A DNA stretch of 52,401 nucleotides, from positions 1-52,401 of the forward strand of contig DASCNA010000195.1 of NCBI GenBank assembly GCA_036011305.1, given 5' to 3'. The notes below the pieces were generated by a model. It did not search any database, was not told where the DNA came from, and was given only the letters and a program-made list of their open reading frames with translations. The position numbers and the translations under genes are program-made. Origin of the DNA: DASCNA01 sp036011305. Its GTDB lineage: Bacteria > Verrucomicrobiota > Lentisphaeria > Victivallales > GWF2-38-69. Positions 33,632 through 42,827 of this stretch are shown piece after piece. Position 1 is the stretch's first letter. Every line of letters begins with the position of its first letter.

Positions 33632-34843
33632 ATGAGGAAAATTTTAATAATTGTTCTTTGCTTGTTTTATTATATTAATAGCGAAGCATCTTCTGACAAC
33701 GTAAAACTGCAAGTGGATACAAACGGTGCAAAAGCTATGCTTAATGTCCTTAAGGCAATACACGATAAAAAAGATTATGATGAGATTGAATCTTTATTAA
33801 ATGAAGTACTGGCACTGCCCGAATATGAAATATGTAAAGCCAGGTATAAAGAAAGTAAACCTCCAATTACATTATCACAATATTGAAATTTCATTTTGAG
33901 TATATCTAAAGGTAAGCCAGTAACTAAGAATAATATTAGGTTGAAAAATGCTCTACCTTTTTATTTAACAGCAATAGAAAATCTCAATAAATTTTATACA
34001 GCATTGGAACAATTTAATGCTATCCCTGATTCATTATATCAAAAAGCAATAGATAGGGCTTCAGAATGGTCTATAAAGAATGATACTCATAAAAAATTCA
34101 ATTTTTATCTTTTAATTGATTGGAGTTGTGGCGTTTATTTATACAGCAATAAGCAAAGTGAAAATATTGTTTTTGGTTTATTAAGAATTTATGATAAAAG
34201 TCTGCATTTCTTCGATAAAGAGGGAAAACTCAACTCAAAAAGAGTTATTTATACATTAGCACATGAATTAAATCACGCTTTTGGTACAGTCCCTGAAAAA
34301 TTTTCTAATTTACCTAGAGATTCAAAGGAAAAAATGTTTTTTGATTTTATATGGCCTGCTATTTACGAAGGAATCGCCATTAAATGCTGTCAGAATGGAG
34401 AAACTTTAATTTCTACAAAAATATATCCTGATGAATACTCAGACGTTACAGGAGAAAATCCTACATGGAACCATTTTCTTAAAAAATCACAATCTATTTT
34501 TAAACATGCAAATAAATTCTTACTAGAAATAATTAATGGAAAATTCGAATCTTATAAGGAATATGATAATCAGTTTATGAAGTACTGGTGGTGGTCTTCA
34601 GGTGAATATTCGAAAGGAAAACAATTTGACAAACCAAGATATTATTATCTTGGTGCAGAAATGATTGGAATAATTTATCAAGCCTTCGGTAAAAATATGG
34701 TTTTAGAGATTCGAAAAAAACCTTTAATGTTTATTCCTATATTTAATAAGGCATTAAAGAAACTCAAACCTGAGAATTATAGAAAATATTTATTTGATGA
34801 AAAAATAGTCAATACATTAGAAAAATGGAACAATAACATGTAA
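33632..34843 (+). pseudogene. Exported HExxH metallopeptidase-like protein (DUF5700-like), interrupted by in-frame TGA
   Basis: A single frame interrupted only by TGA at 33884-33886, between SQY and NFILSISKGKP; both sides remain in the same phase. The N-terminus (MRKILIIVLCLFYYINSEAS) is a signal peptide. Downstream of the stop, VIYTLAHELNHAFGTVPEKF contains HELNH, an HExxH zinc site, and FIWPAIYEGIA supplies a possible third ligand Glu. This pattern resembles the putative zinc-dependent peptidase family DUF5700. The stop could derive from TGG (Trp). Without the mutation it would be a secreted peptidase; as it stands only 84 codons would be translated. Confidence 0.65.
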
Positions 34844-34896
34844 CTAAATGTTTTTATGAATGTCGCTGTCCTTCATCACTGAATTTAAAGTTAGCT
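34838..34896 (+). repeat. attC site
   Basis: The left box ATGTAAC (34838-34844) contains the stop codon and the right box is GTTAGCT (34890-34896). The segment AACTAAATGTTTTTATGAATGT shares form with the sites at 8396 and 13702. Confidence 0.7.
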
Positions 34897-34926
34897 AACT
34901 GAAAGATGAATAAAATAGGAGAGACA

Positions 34927-35457
34927 ATGAACAAAATCACAATTACGACAATCTTCTTACTTGCAGGTTTTTCAGCACTTGCCCAAAGCAAACCTGCTTC
35001 TGTAACCCCTGCTGTTACAATACATAAAATACAGCAAAGCTCTACTTTGAGACAATCTGAAATTATCCGAATCAAAAAAATACAGGCTCTGCTTCAGCCT
35101 AAGGCCAAGGCTAAACTGAATCCCATTATTCGGAAACTACACGATCATTTAATATCAGGATCTAAGAATACTGACTTTTATGCCATCACACGACAAAAAA
35201 TACACAGTAAGTTCCCCAAAATTTCAAATAGCCAGTCCAATCTGCTCTGCTTTTATGTCCTGGCAAAAGTTGAATTAATGCTCACGCACCATGGTAATAC
35301 AAATAAGAAACTCAATAATATGAACGAGATGTCAGAAATTAACTCCTTAAAATTGCAGATGACGATGGAAAGAAGATCTAAATTGATAAGCACTCTCAGT
35401 AATATCATGAAAAAGATTTCGAACACACAGGATGCACTGGTCAAAAACATCAAATAA
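34927..35457 (+). CDS. Periplasmic or exported protein of unknown function
   Basis: A 176-residue protein beginning at the ATG after AGGAGAG, with a signal peptide (MNKITITTIFLLAGFSALAQ) and predicted cleavage after ALAQ. The mature part is helical and lysine-rich, with segments such as IIRIKKIQALLQPKAKAKLNPIIR and, near the end, RSKLISTLSNIMKKISNTQD. I do not recognise the family. The helical repeats suggest a coiled or fibrous protein. It is flanked by cassette-type sites. Confidence 0.6.
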   Translation: MNKITITTIFLLAGFSALAQSKPASVTPAVTIHKIQQSSTLRQSEIIRIKKIQALLQPKAKAKLNPIIRKLHDHLISGSKNTDFYAITRQKIHSKFPKISNSQSNLLCFYVLAKVELMLTHHGNTNKKLNNMNEMSEINSLKLQMTMERRSKLISTLSNIMKKISNTQDALVKNIK

Positions 35458-35494
35458 CATAACTCCTGTATAAAAAAAATTGCGCATATTATAA
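35457..35494 (+). repeat. Short attC-like site with A-type core
   Basis: The boxes are ACATAAC (35457-35463) and ATTATAA (35488-35494), with a short AT-rich centre. It is a candidate only. Confidence 0.35.
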
Positions 35495-35519
35495 ACAAAA
35501 TCTTAAAGGAGATATAAAA

Positions 35520-36059
35520 ATGATTGAAATGATTTTGAAAGATAACATAACAATTAAAATGATTGAAATGAGACAGTCTCAGGAGATGTATGACTTCATT
35601 ATGAAGAATAAAGAATTCTTTATAAACTGGATTCCGTTCGTTAGTAAAATACAAACACTAGAAGACATGGATAAGTTTATCCAAAATAATCTTGATAGGT
35701 ATATGCAGGGTATTGGTATCTATTATACACTTTGGGACAACAGTAAAATCATAGGTTATGTGTTGGTACGGGAAATTGATAATGATGCAAAATGGGCGGA
35801 AATAGGTTATATGGTAGACCAAGATTACACAGGAAAAGGCATTGTAAAAGCATTTACCACAAAAATTATTACATACCTATTTGATTCTCTTAAAATGAAC
35901 AAGATAGTCATTTGCTGCGATGAGAATAATAAAAATAGTCAGGCACTTCCGAAAAAATTCGGTTTCACATTGGAAGGTACTATTCGAAATCACATTGTAG
36001 TGAATGGCACTGTCAGAAATACTCTGCATTACGGATTATTGAAAGACGAATATAAATAA
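35520..36059 (+). CDS. GNAT N-acetyltransferase, RimL-like
   Basis: A 179-residue RimJ/RimL-type acetyltransferase. The N-terminal INWIPFVSKIQTLEDMDKFIQNNLDRY and the middle AEIGYMVDQDYTGKGIVKAFTTKII (acetyl-CoA motif near residue 110) are characteristic. So are NKIVICCDENNKNSQALPKKFGFTLEGTIRNH and the C-terminal LHYGLLKDEY, very close to RimL/YdaF proteins. It may acetylate a ribosomal protein or a small amine. AAAGGAG precedes the ATG. It is the last gene in array orientation; no attC is seen after it. Confidence 0.9.
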   Translation: MIEMILKDNITIKMIEMRQSQEMYDFIMKNKEFFINWIPFVSKIQTLEDMDKFIQNNLDRYMQGIGIYYTLWDNSKIIGYVLVREIDNDAKWAEIGYMVDQDYTGKGIVKAFTTKIITYLFDSLKMNKIVICCDENNKNSQALPKKFGFTLEGTIRNHIVVNGTVRNTLHYGLLKDEYK

Positions 36060-36134
36060 TCCACTCTTTAGTTCACTCGTCCTATAAATATTCATTCATT
36101 TTATTTGGCAATTTACATCATATTAAACAGTGTT

Positions 36135-37175
36135 TCAAATTTTTACAGGGTTGCCTGTATCAGCGCTTTCATAAATTGCATCTAATATTTTCGTAACAGT
36201 ATAACCTTCTTCCCCTGTGGGAGTATGAGGTGTTTTATTGATAATGGAATCTACAAAATGGTAATAAGAATTATGGCTTGAAGGTACAGGCGGATGAAGT
36301 TTCATATCATACAAACATCCGTCTTTTTCCAAATAAAATTCTGCTTCAAATTCATATCCCTCATTTTTATTTTTCTGAACAAGGCCGCCTTTTGTTCCTA
36401 GCAATCTGGTGTTCATTTCCTCAGCATCTTTAATGTTGGCAGCCCACGATGCCTCAAGTTCAAGAACTGCACCATTTTTAAATTTAATCATGGCTGATCC
36501 AAAATCTTCAACGCTGAAAACTACACCTTCTCTCTTGGCATATTCTTCTCCTATATGATTAAATGTTCCAGCCATTACCCAGTCAGGCTCCGGATAGTCC
36601 ATAAGCCATAAAGCTAAATCAAGTCTATGGATTCCAAGGTCTATCAAAGGGCCACCGCCTGACATTTCTTTTTTTCCAAACCAGCCGCCAAAACCAGGGA
36701 ACCCCCTACGCCTGTGCCAAACAGTTCTTCCAAAATATATATCTCCTAAAATTCCTTTCTTTACCTGATTCTTCAGAGCAAATGACTGTTCAGTAAAACG
36801 GTAGCTGAAATTTACCATTAACCTTCTGCCGGATTTCTTTGATGCCTTAAGCATCTCATCAGCCTCCTGTGCATTCATTGCCATAGGTTTTTCACACATC
36901 ACATGACATCCTGAATTCAAGGCCTTTACTGCCATTTCTTTGTGGAATACATTTGGAACTGCTATACTTACTATGTCAGGTTTATTATTATCAAGCATAT
37001 CATCAATAGATGTATATAATTTTTTAATATTAAACTCTTTTTTTCCAATTTCATTAAGTCTTTTTTTATCAATATCCACAGCTGCAATTATTTCTGCTGA
37101 AGGATGTGTTTTATATCCCAGTATATGACTTCTTCCCATTCCTAATCCAACTACAGCTATTTTAATTTTCTTCAT
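36135..37175 (-). CDS. Gfo/Idh/MocA-family NAD(P)-dependent oxidoreductase
   Basis: A 346-residue sugar-type dehydrogenase. The Rossmann start is IAVVGLGMGRSHILGYKTHP, with CEKPMAMNAQEADEML near residue 93 (the EKP motif whose Lys is catalytic) and GGPLIDLGIHRLDLALWLM near residue 175 carrying the conserved Asp/His. The family oxidises or reduces sugars, inositols and glycosides. It begins the minus-strand sugar cluster and shares short gaps with the ThuA gene upstream. There is no signal peptide. Confidence 0.9.
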   Translation of the reverse strand: MKKIKIAVVGLGMGRSHILGYKTHPSAEIIAAVDIDKKRLNEIGKKEFNIKKLYTSIDDMLDNNKPDIVSIAVPNVFHKEMAVKALNSGCHVMCEKPMAMNAQEADEMLKASKKSGRRLMVNFSYRFTEQSFALKNQVKKGILGDIYFGRTVWHRRRGFPGFGGWFGKKEMSGGGPLIDLGIHRLDLALWLMDYPEPDWVMAGTFNHIGEEYAKREGVVFSVEDFGSAMIKFKNGAVLELEASWAANIKDAEEMNTRLLGTKGGLVQKNKNEGYEFEAEFYLEKDGCLYDMKLHPPVPSSHNSYYHFVDSIINKTPHTPTGEEGYTVTKILDAIYESADTGNPVKI

Positions 37176-37248
37176 TATTTTCCCTATTATAAAAAAATAT
37201 TAATGATTATTGGAAATATGAAATATTAATGTTCATAATTCATAAATT

Positions 37249-38025
37249 TCAAAAAACATCCTGAATTATTCCTGAACTGCCAAATTCACTGTTTTTATCG
37301 TCAATTTTTTCAAGAGGTTCTACACAAGGTGCTTCAGCTTCAAGATAAACAGTTTTGCGAGTCCATCTGACAGCATTTTTTATAACCTTTATAACTTTAT
37401 CATTATAGTATACAGGATAAGTTTCATGTCCCGGCCGAAAATAAAATACTTTTCCATTTCCTCTTTTATAGGTCACACCGCTTCTGAATACCTCGCCTCC
37501 TTCAAACCATGATATAAAGATCAGTTCATCAGGTTCAGGAATATCAAATCGTTCTCCATACATTTCAGTATTTGCTATTTCAAAATACTCTCCGATCCCC
37601 TCAGTAATTGGGTGTGCAGGCGCTATATTCCATAATCTTTCCTTCTCTGCCGCCTCTCTCCATTTTAAAGCGCAAGTAGTTCCGGTTACTGCTTTAAATA
37701 TTTTAGAAAAATGCCCTGAGTGAAGTACAATCAGCCCCATACCTGAAACTACATGTTTGTGTACCCGTTTTACTATTTCATCATCAACTTCATTGTGAGC
37801 TTTATGCCCCCACCATATAAGGACATCTGTATCATGCAGTAATTCTTCTGTAAGTCCATGTTCTGGTTCATTAAGAGAGGCTAATCTGCATTCAATATCA
37901 TTTTCTTTTATCAGTCTGTCAGCAATAAACTTATGTATGCCTTCAGGATAGAGTTTTTTAACAGCTTCATTCTCTTTTTCATGCAAAAATTCATTCCATA
38001 CAGTTACTTTTATTTTCTTACTCAT
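37249..38025 (-). CDS. ThuA-like domain protein (trehalose-utilisation type)
   Basis: A 258-residue protein of the ThuA family, a glutamine amidotransferase-like fold lacking the usual cysteine nucleophile. Typical segments are VTVWNEFLHEKENEAVKKLYPEG, DVLIWWGHKAHNEVDDEIV, GLIVLHSGHFSKIF and GNGKVFYFRPGHETYPVYY. ThuA and its relatives take part in trehalose or keto-sugar metabolism and often accompany Gfo/Idh/MocA enzymes, as here. The exact reaction is unknown. Confidence 0.85.
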   Translation of the reverse strand: MSKKIKVTVWNEFLHEKENEAVKKLYPEGIHKFIADRLIKENDIECRLASLNEPEHGLTEELLHDTDVLIWWGHKAHNEVDDEIVKRVHKHVVSGMGLIVLHSGHFSKIFKAVTGTTCALKWREAAEKERLWNIAPAHPITEGIGEYFEIANTEMYGERFDIPEPDELIFISWFEGGEVFRSGVTYKRGNGKVFYFRPGHETYPVYYNDKVIKVIKNAVRWTRKTVYLEAEAPCVEPLEKIDDKNSEFGSSGIIQDVF

Positions 38026-38130
38026 TACCTCTCCCTCATTTTCTATAATACTTTAACACTGCCAACCGGTTGAATTATTCAATTTCAAACATGTAAATTA
38101 TGATTTTAAAACTATACTTCATTAATAATT

Positions 38131-39297
38131 TCAGTAAGCCTTTTCAAGTATACCCAACCTTTCTTCTGCATTCAGTTCAACAGGATTATTTTTATTTCCT
38201 CCTTTTTCAGCAAATAGCTTCAAATCTCTTTCAGTTACTCCATAGGAACTTAGTTTATGTAATTTTAACTTATCTGAAAGTTCCTGTATATAAATTACCA
38301 GATTTTTTATAGAGTGTTTTTCTAAAGGCAAGGCATATTCTGACAATCTTTCTAACTTGATGATTTTATCTCTGTAAAATTTTTTATCCTGCAGCATTTT
38401 ATCAACAGTTACCCCGAACCAGTGCGGTAAGAGAAGCCCGCAGATTGCACCATGAGGTATTTTGGTATAACCGCCTATAACGCCTGCTAAACCGTGTACA
38501 GTTCCGAGACCTGCATGTGCTAAAGTTATACCGGACACAAAAGCTCCATATGCTATTGTCCCTCTCAATTCAATATTATCAGGATCATCAAGGCATACTT
38601 TTTCAAGACATTTCAAAACTCTTTCAAGTGCACCTAGTGCCAGTGAATCTGTAAAACAGGAGGATTTGGTTGATATATAACTTTCCATAAGTTGGGAGAG
38701 AGCATCTAGACCGCTGGCAGAAGTAACATTTTCAGGACAGTTTATTATCAGTTTAGGATCAATAACAGCTATGTCAGGTATATAATTATCATGTCTTAAT
38801 GATTTTTTAAAACCTTTTTTACCTACATGGGAAATAACAGCATTCTTAGTCGCTTCACTCCCTGTTCCTGAAGTAGTAGGAACTGCGACAAAAGGTATTT
38901 TCCTCCCGGTTGGAATTCGTGACCCCACACCTTCAAGATAATCAGCAACAGTTTTAAAATCATCTTCTTTAAGCATAGCAGATACAGCTTTACCAGCATC
39001 TAAAACACTCCCCCCTCCTATTGAGCAAACAGCGGAAATTGATTTATCCATATTATCAAAAACTATGCTGTCAATATTATCCGGAGAGGGCTCACTGCTT
39101 ATTACAGCTTCAAATATGTTAAAATCAGTTAGAATATATTGTATTCTAGAATAATTACCTGACTTTATTAAGGAACTTCCTCCTGTTATCAATAGAATAT
39201 TATTACCGTAAGATTTAAGAATATCAGGTAAAATATCTATTTTACCATTGCCAAATATTAATTTAGGTACACCAGAAATTGAAAAAGAATTATTCAT
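38131..39297 (-). CDS. Iron-containing alcohol dehydrogenase
   Basis: A 388-residue group III alcohol dehydrogenase. The NAD-binding GGGSVLDAGKAVSAM lies near residue 97. PTTSGTGSEATKNAVI follows, and the metal-binding histidines are in TLAHAGLGTVHGLAG and YTKIPHGAICGLLLPHW. The substrate is unknown; such enzymes reduce aldehydes or oxidise primary alcohols and diols such as lactaldehyde or propanediol. It lies between the ThuA gene and a small monooxygenase, all on the minus strand. Confidence 0.9.
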   Translation of the reverse strand: MNNSFSISGVPKLIFGNGKIDILPDILKSYGNNILLITGGSSLIKSGNYSRIQYILTDFNIFEAVISSEPSPDNIDSIVFDNMDKSISAVCSIGGGSVLDAGKAVSAMLKEDDFKTVADYLEGVGSRIPTGRKIPFVAVPTTSGTGSEATKNAVISHVGKKGFKKSLRHDNYIPDIAVIDPKLIINCPENVTSASGLDALSQLMESYISTKSSCFTDSLALGALERVLKCLEKVCLDDPDNIELRGTIAYGAFVSGITLAHAGLGTVHGLAGVIGGYTKIPHGAICGLLLPHWFGVTVDKMLQDKKFYRDKIIKLERLSEYALPLEKHSIKNLVIYIQELSDKLKLHKLSSYGVTERDLKLFAEKGGNKNNPVELNAEERLGILEKAY

Positions 39298-39362
39298 CTA
39301 TAAAAATCTCTTTTATTATGAAATTTTACTGATAACTGATTACTATCCATTTCAGCCTGTCC

Positions 39363-39653
39363 TCAGGGTTTTATTCCTTTATAAGGGACTCCGTTTCTTT
39401 TCTCAGCCATATAGTTTTCCACACTGCTTCTCCAGGCTGTATAGTGTTCTGTTTCCTTATGAGCTGCTGCTTTCTCTTTTGATTCATAAGCCTCATAAAG
39501 GACAAATTTACATGGATTGCTTTCATCCTGCAGAAAATCAAATCTCATATTCCCGTATTCCATAATTGAAGCCTGGTGATTTTTCTTAGTAGCTTCTATA
39601 AAATCTTCAACATACTCTTTTTTTACATGTACATATACAATAGTGGTAACCAT
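39363..39653 (-). CDS. Antibiotic biosynthesis monooxygenase-type (YgiN-like) protein
   Basis: A 96-residue dimeric alpha+beta barrel protein. IVYVHVKKEYVEDFIEATKKNHQASIME and FVLYEAYESKEKAAAHKETEHYTAW match the ABM/quinol monooxygenase family, which oxidises quinols or aids aldehyde and quinone handling without a cofactor. It ends with TGA, supporting UGA as a stop. Close proximity to the alcohol dehydrogenase suggests co-regulation. Confidence 0.85.
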   Translation of the reverse strand: MVTTIVYVHVKKEYVEDFIEATKKNHQASIMEYGNMRFDFLQDESNPCKFVLYEAYESKEKAAAHKETEHYTAWRSSVENYMAEKRNGVPYKGIKP

Positions 39654-39827
39654 AAAAATTTCCTTATAGTATGATTTTCTGAAAAAATTTATATTTACAA
39701 TATTTCTTAAATTAAACTAATGAAATAATGTTTACAAGATGTGCCTGTTTTTTATGCTGATTTAATTTTATTATATACTTTGCAAGTCCACACATAGTAA
39801 ACAGAAATATTATCCAACCAAGCAAGT

Positions 39828-40031
39828 TTACTTAAAATAATAGTAACGTGATTTTTTCTTTTTAAAGAAAAGAACTGAGCCGATAACAGCAATTAGGACA
39901 GCAGTGATAAGTCCAATTATCAGATACTCAAGCAGCCAATGTGTTTTATAATCGTATTCCAATGATATTAAAGATACGACAACACCAAAAAGCAGATATA
40001 GAAATAGTACTATAACTAAAAACTTTTGCAT
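39828..40031 (-). CDS. Small two-helix membrane protein
   Basis: A 67-residue protein with two transmembrane helices (FLVIVLFLYLLFGVVVSLIS and YLIIGLITAVLIAVIGSVLF) and a basic cytoplasmic tail (KKKKSRYYYFK). No family is recognised. It is short but has consistent topology and an in-line minus-strand position, so it may be real. Confidence 0.5.
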   Translation of the reverse strand: MQKFLVIVLFLYLLFGVVVSLISLEYDYKTHWLLEYLIIGLITAVLIAVIGSVLFFKKKKSRYYYFK

Positions 40032-40447
40032 TTTTGTCCCATATTCTGTTAAGTTTTTAATAGAACTTACAAAATAACATTCTTTCTAAAAGTTACAATC
40101 AAATATATACTGAGAAACTATAAAAACTCATATGTAATTTCACTTTCTTTAATCAACGTACATTACTTAATCAAAATCAGTGCCTCATTCCATCCCTTAT
40201 ACTCTGGGAATAATTACTTTTATCTGTTTTATCCGATATATATTGGTACAGTTTTACCCTGTGTTTTATTCCTGTACTGTATTCAGCCTTTTTCAAAACA
40301 AAAAAAGAGAATATGTTATGTCCGTAATAGAAGTACGTTTTGTACTATCACTGTAAATAACTGAAAGTCACATTGTAGAAATGGTACAGATTTTACGCGT
40401 ACAAATAAAAAGCAAGACTTAATAATTCAGCAGTTCACCATACAAGA
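40032..40447. other. Intergenic region
   Basis: About 400 bases of AT-rich DNA upstream of the small membrane protein and downstream of the GH92 gene. A minor inverted repeat (AGTACG...AAGTACT-like) occurs around 40330, but I see no gene, RNA or clear terminator. Confidence 0.4.
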
Positions 40448-42682
40448 TCATACCATTGAAGGTGGACGATTTTCTTTGTCTTTTCCAAATTCTTTATTCT
40501 GTTTGCAGCCCATTTCAAATTCTATAATACCGCCATTAACTATTTCCTCATGCTTTAACCAGGAACGCTCAATTATTTTCCCATTTACTTTTAGTGACTG
40601 TACATAGATATTTTTATCTAAATTATTTTCAGCAATAACAGTCAGAGTTTTGCCGTGGGGCAAATCAACTCTGATTTCTTTAAACCTAGGAGTTCCAATT
40701 TCATATCTGGGAGCAGAACTGCCAGGGCATACGGGGTAAAAGCCAAGTATACTGAATATATACCATGAAGCCATTTCACCATTGTCTTCGTCACCGCAGA
40801 AACCGTCAGGTCCCGAATTATATAAATCGTCTACTACTTTACGAATATAAGGAACTGCTTTCCATTGGACACCTGCATAATTAAACATATAAAGCAGTTG
40901 ATGCACCGGCTGATTATTATGTTCATACTGTCCCATATTACAAGCCACCATCTCTGTCATCTCATGTATCAGTTCATCATAATAACCGATATCAAATTCA
41001 TTATTGGAAGGATCCAGCAATTCATCCAGCTTATCTATGAAGGCTTTATCTCCACCGAACAATTCAATCAACCCGGAAACATCATAAGGAACGGCAAACG
41101 TGTACTGCCATGAGTTGCCTTCTGTATAAGGCCCCCAAGGTGGTTCAACACCTCCTCCTCCCCATTTTATAGGGCTGAAATCTTTTTCCCAGCTTCCATC
41201 AAGATATTTACCCTTCATGAATTTATCTGAACAGTCAAAAACATTCCTATAACACTTAGACCTCTCAATAAATTTCTCATAATCATTACTGTTACCCATA
41301 TACCTGGCAAACTGAGCCATGCAAAAATCATTATAAGCATACTCAAGAGTCCTGGAAGTAGATTCTTTAACAACATCCATTGCACAGTAGCCAAGTTCGT
41401 TATATGAATCAAGTTCTCTTCTTCCCCACCCAAGTCCTCCGGAAGAATCCAGTGAATCTTTTAAACAACCTTCATAAGCCTTCTCTATATCAAAAGAATT
41501 AATATTTTTATATAAAGCGTCGGTTATGATATTTACCATTGGCGTACCTATCATGCACTCACGGTGTCCGGGACTTGCCCACTTAGGAAACCATCCGCTT
41601 TCTTTATATGCATTTATCCACCCCTGTATGATATCAGCGTCCAGTTTTGGAGAGATAATGGAAAACAGGGGATAAACAGTTCTGTAGGTATCCCAGAAAC
41701 CGTTATCAGTGTATAATACGCCTTCTTTAACTTCTCCATTATACGGACTGTAATGAATCATTTTATTATGTTCATCAAACTCGTAAAAGATCCTAGGAAA
41801 AAGCTGTGTCCTATAATAAACAGAGTAAAAAGTTTTTAACTCTTTATCAGATGCGCCTTTTATCTGGATTTTAGATAAAATATCATTCCAGACACTTTTA
41901 CCGTCATCCACAATCTTATCAAAATTTCTATTACCTATTTCTCTGGCTAAATTTATATCTGCCTGTTTTTCCGAAATAAAAGAAGTTCCAATTTTAAATT
42001 CTACAGTTTTGTCTTCATGCAGATCTGGAAATTTTAAATATCTAATGCCATTTTCTGATTCTGCCTGTTCAAAAAGCTTATTAAATTCCATAACAAAATA
42101 ACAGGCAAAGTTATCAGGAGCACCTGCTACAAAATGTTCAGCAGAACCAATAATTCGGTGTTTTCCGTCATTATTAATTTTACCCAACCCCCAATTATCA
42201 ACAACAAGCGAGGGTATTATATTTTTATTCATGCATTCAGGAAAAGTTATTCTGAAAAAAGAACATCTTTCAGTAGGTGTAAACTCAACTTTGATATTAT
42301 TGTCAAGAGTAACTGCATAATAATATGGATGAGCTGTCTCGTCTCCATGATTAAATGCTGTGCTCCTTGCTTCTATATCATAACCTCTGTTATTTAACCC
42401 GGATAGTATTGGCATAACAGCAAAGTCGCCATAATCCCCTATCCATGAACTTGGCTGATGCGATGCTTTAAAGCCGTTAATATACTTTTTCTCATATTGA
42501 TAAATCCAGCCATTATGTTTTTCACCTGTCTGAGGAGTCCATGATGTCATACCGAACGGCATAGAAATCGCAGGATAAATATTACCATGAGAAAAGCCGT
42601 AGGAAGAATTGGAACCTATGAGAGGGTTTACATAACCAGTAAAATCAAGCAACTGTTTTTGAGCGTCCATATTAACCACCAT
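40448..42682 (-). CDS. GH92-family alpha-mannosidase
   Basis: A 744-residue glycoside hydrolase family 92 enzyme. The N-terminal domain starts with VNPLIGSNSSYGFSHGNIYPA, typical of GH92. YSPYNGEVKEGVLYTDNGFWDTYRTVYP carries the conserved WDTYR-like region. YNFDNGEMASWYIFSILGFYPVCPG-like sequence (GDEDNGEMASWYIFS) supplies the catalytic Glu. The C-terminal GTPRFKEIRVDLPHGKTL is also typical. These calcium-dependent exo-mannosidases remove alpha-1,2/3/4/6 mannose from host or yeast glycans. No signal peptide is seen, unlike most, so it may be cytoplasmic. Confidence 0.95.
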   Translation of the reverse strand: MVVNMDAQKQLLDFTGYVNPLIGSNSSYGFSHGNIYPAISMPFGMTSWTPQTGEKHNGWIYQYEKKYINGFKASHQPSSWIGDYGDFAVMPILSGLNNRGYDIEARSTAFNHGDETAHPYYYAVTLDNNIKVEFTPTERCSFFRITFPECMNKNIIPSLVVDNWGLGKINNDGKHRIIGSAEHFVAGAPDNFACYFVMEFNKLFEQAESENGIRYLKFPDLHEDKTVEFKIGTSFISEKQADINLAREIGNRNFDKIVDDGKSVWNDILSKIQIKGASDKELKTFYSVYYRTQLFPRIFYEFDEHNKMIHYSPYNGEVKEGVLYTDNGFWDTYRTVYPLFSIISPKLDADIIQGWINAYKESGWFPKWASPGHRECMIGTPMVNIITDALYKNINSFDIEKAYEGCLKDSLDSSGGLGWGRRELDSYNELGYCAMDVVKESTSRTLEYAYNDFCMAQFARYMGNSNDYEKFIERSKCYRNVFDCSDKFMKGKYLDGSWEKDFSPIKWGGGGVEPPWGPYTEGNSWQYTFAVPYDVSGLIELFGGDKAFIDKLDELLDPSNNEFDIGYYDELIHEMTEMVACNMGQYEHNNQPVHQLLYMFNYAGVQWKAVPYIRKVVDDLYNSGPDGFCGDEDNGEMASWYIFSILGFYPVCPGSSAPRYEIGTPRFKEIRVDLPHGKTLTVIAENNLDKNIYVQSLKVNGKIIERSWLKHEEIVNGGIIEFEMGCKQNKEFGKDKENRPPSMV

Positions 42683-42827
42683 TTATCTTTAAAAAAGCCC
42701 TGAATATATTTATATTAAATCTAATATAAATTAAACTGATTATAATTCTATATATTCGGCAATAAGATTCTCAGGTTTTCATGAAACAGCTTTATGAGCA
42801 GCAAAGTCTGCTTAGGCCTTCTGGCAT

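Noticed and set aside
29737..34843. UGA as a sense codon (Gly or Trp) in this genome
   Set aside because: Several well-bounded genes end in TGA, some inside attC left boxes, and the monooxygenase and nitrilase genes end sensibly at TGA; two isolated TGAs are better explained by mutation or error.
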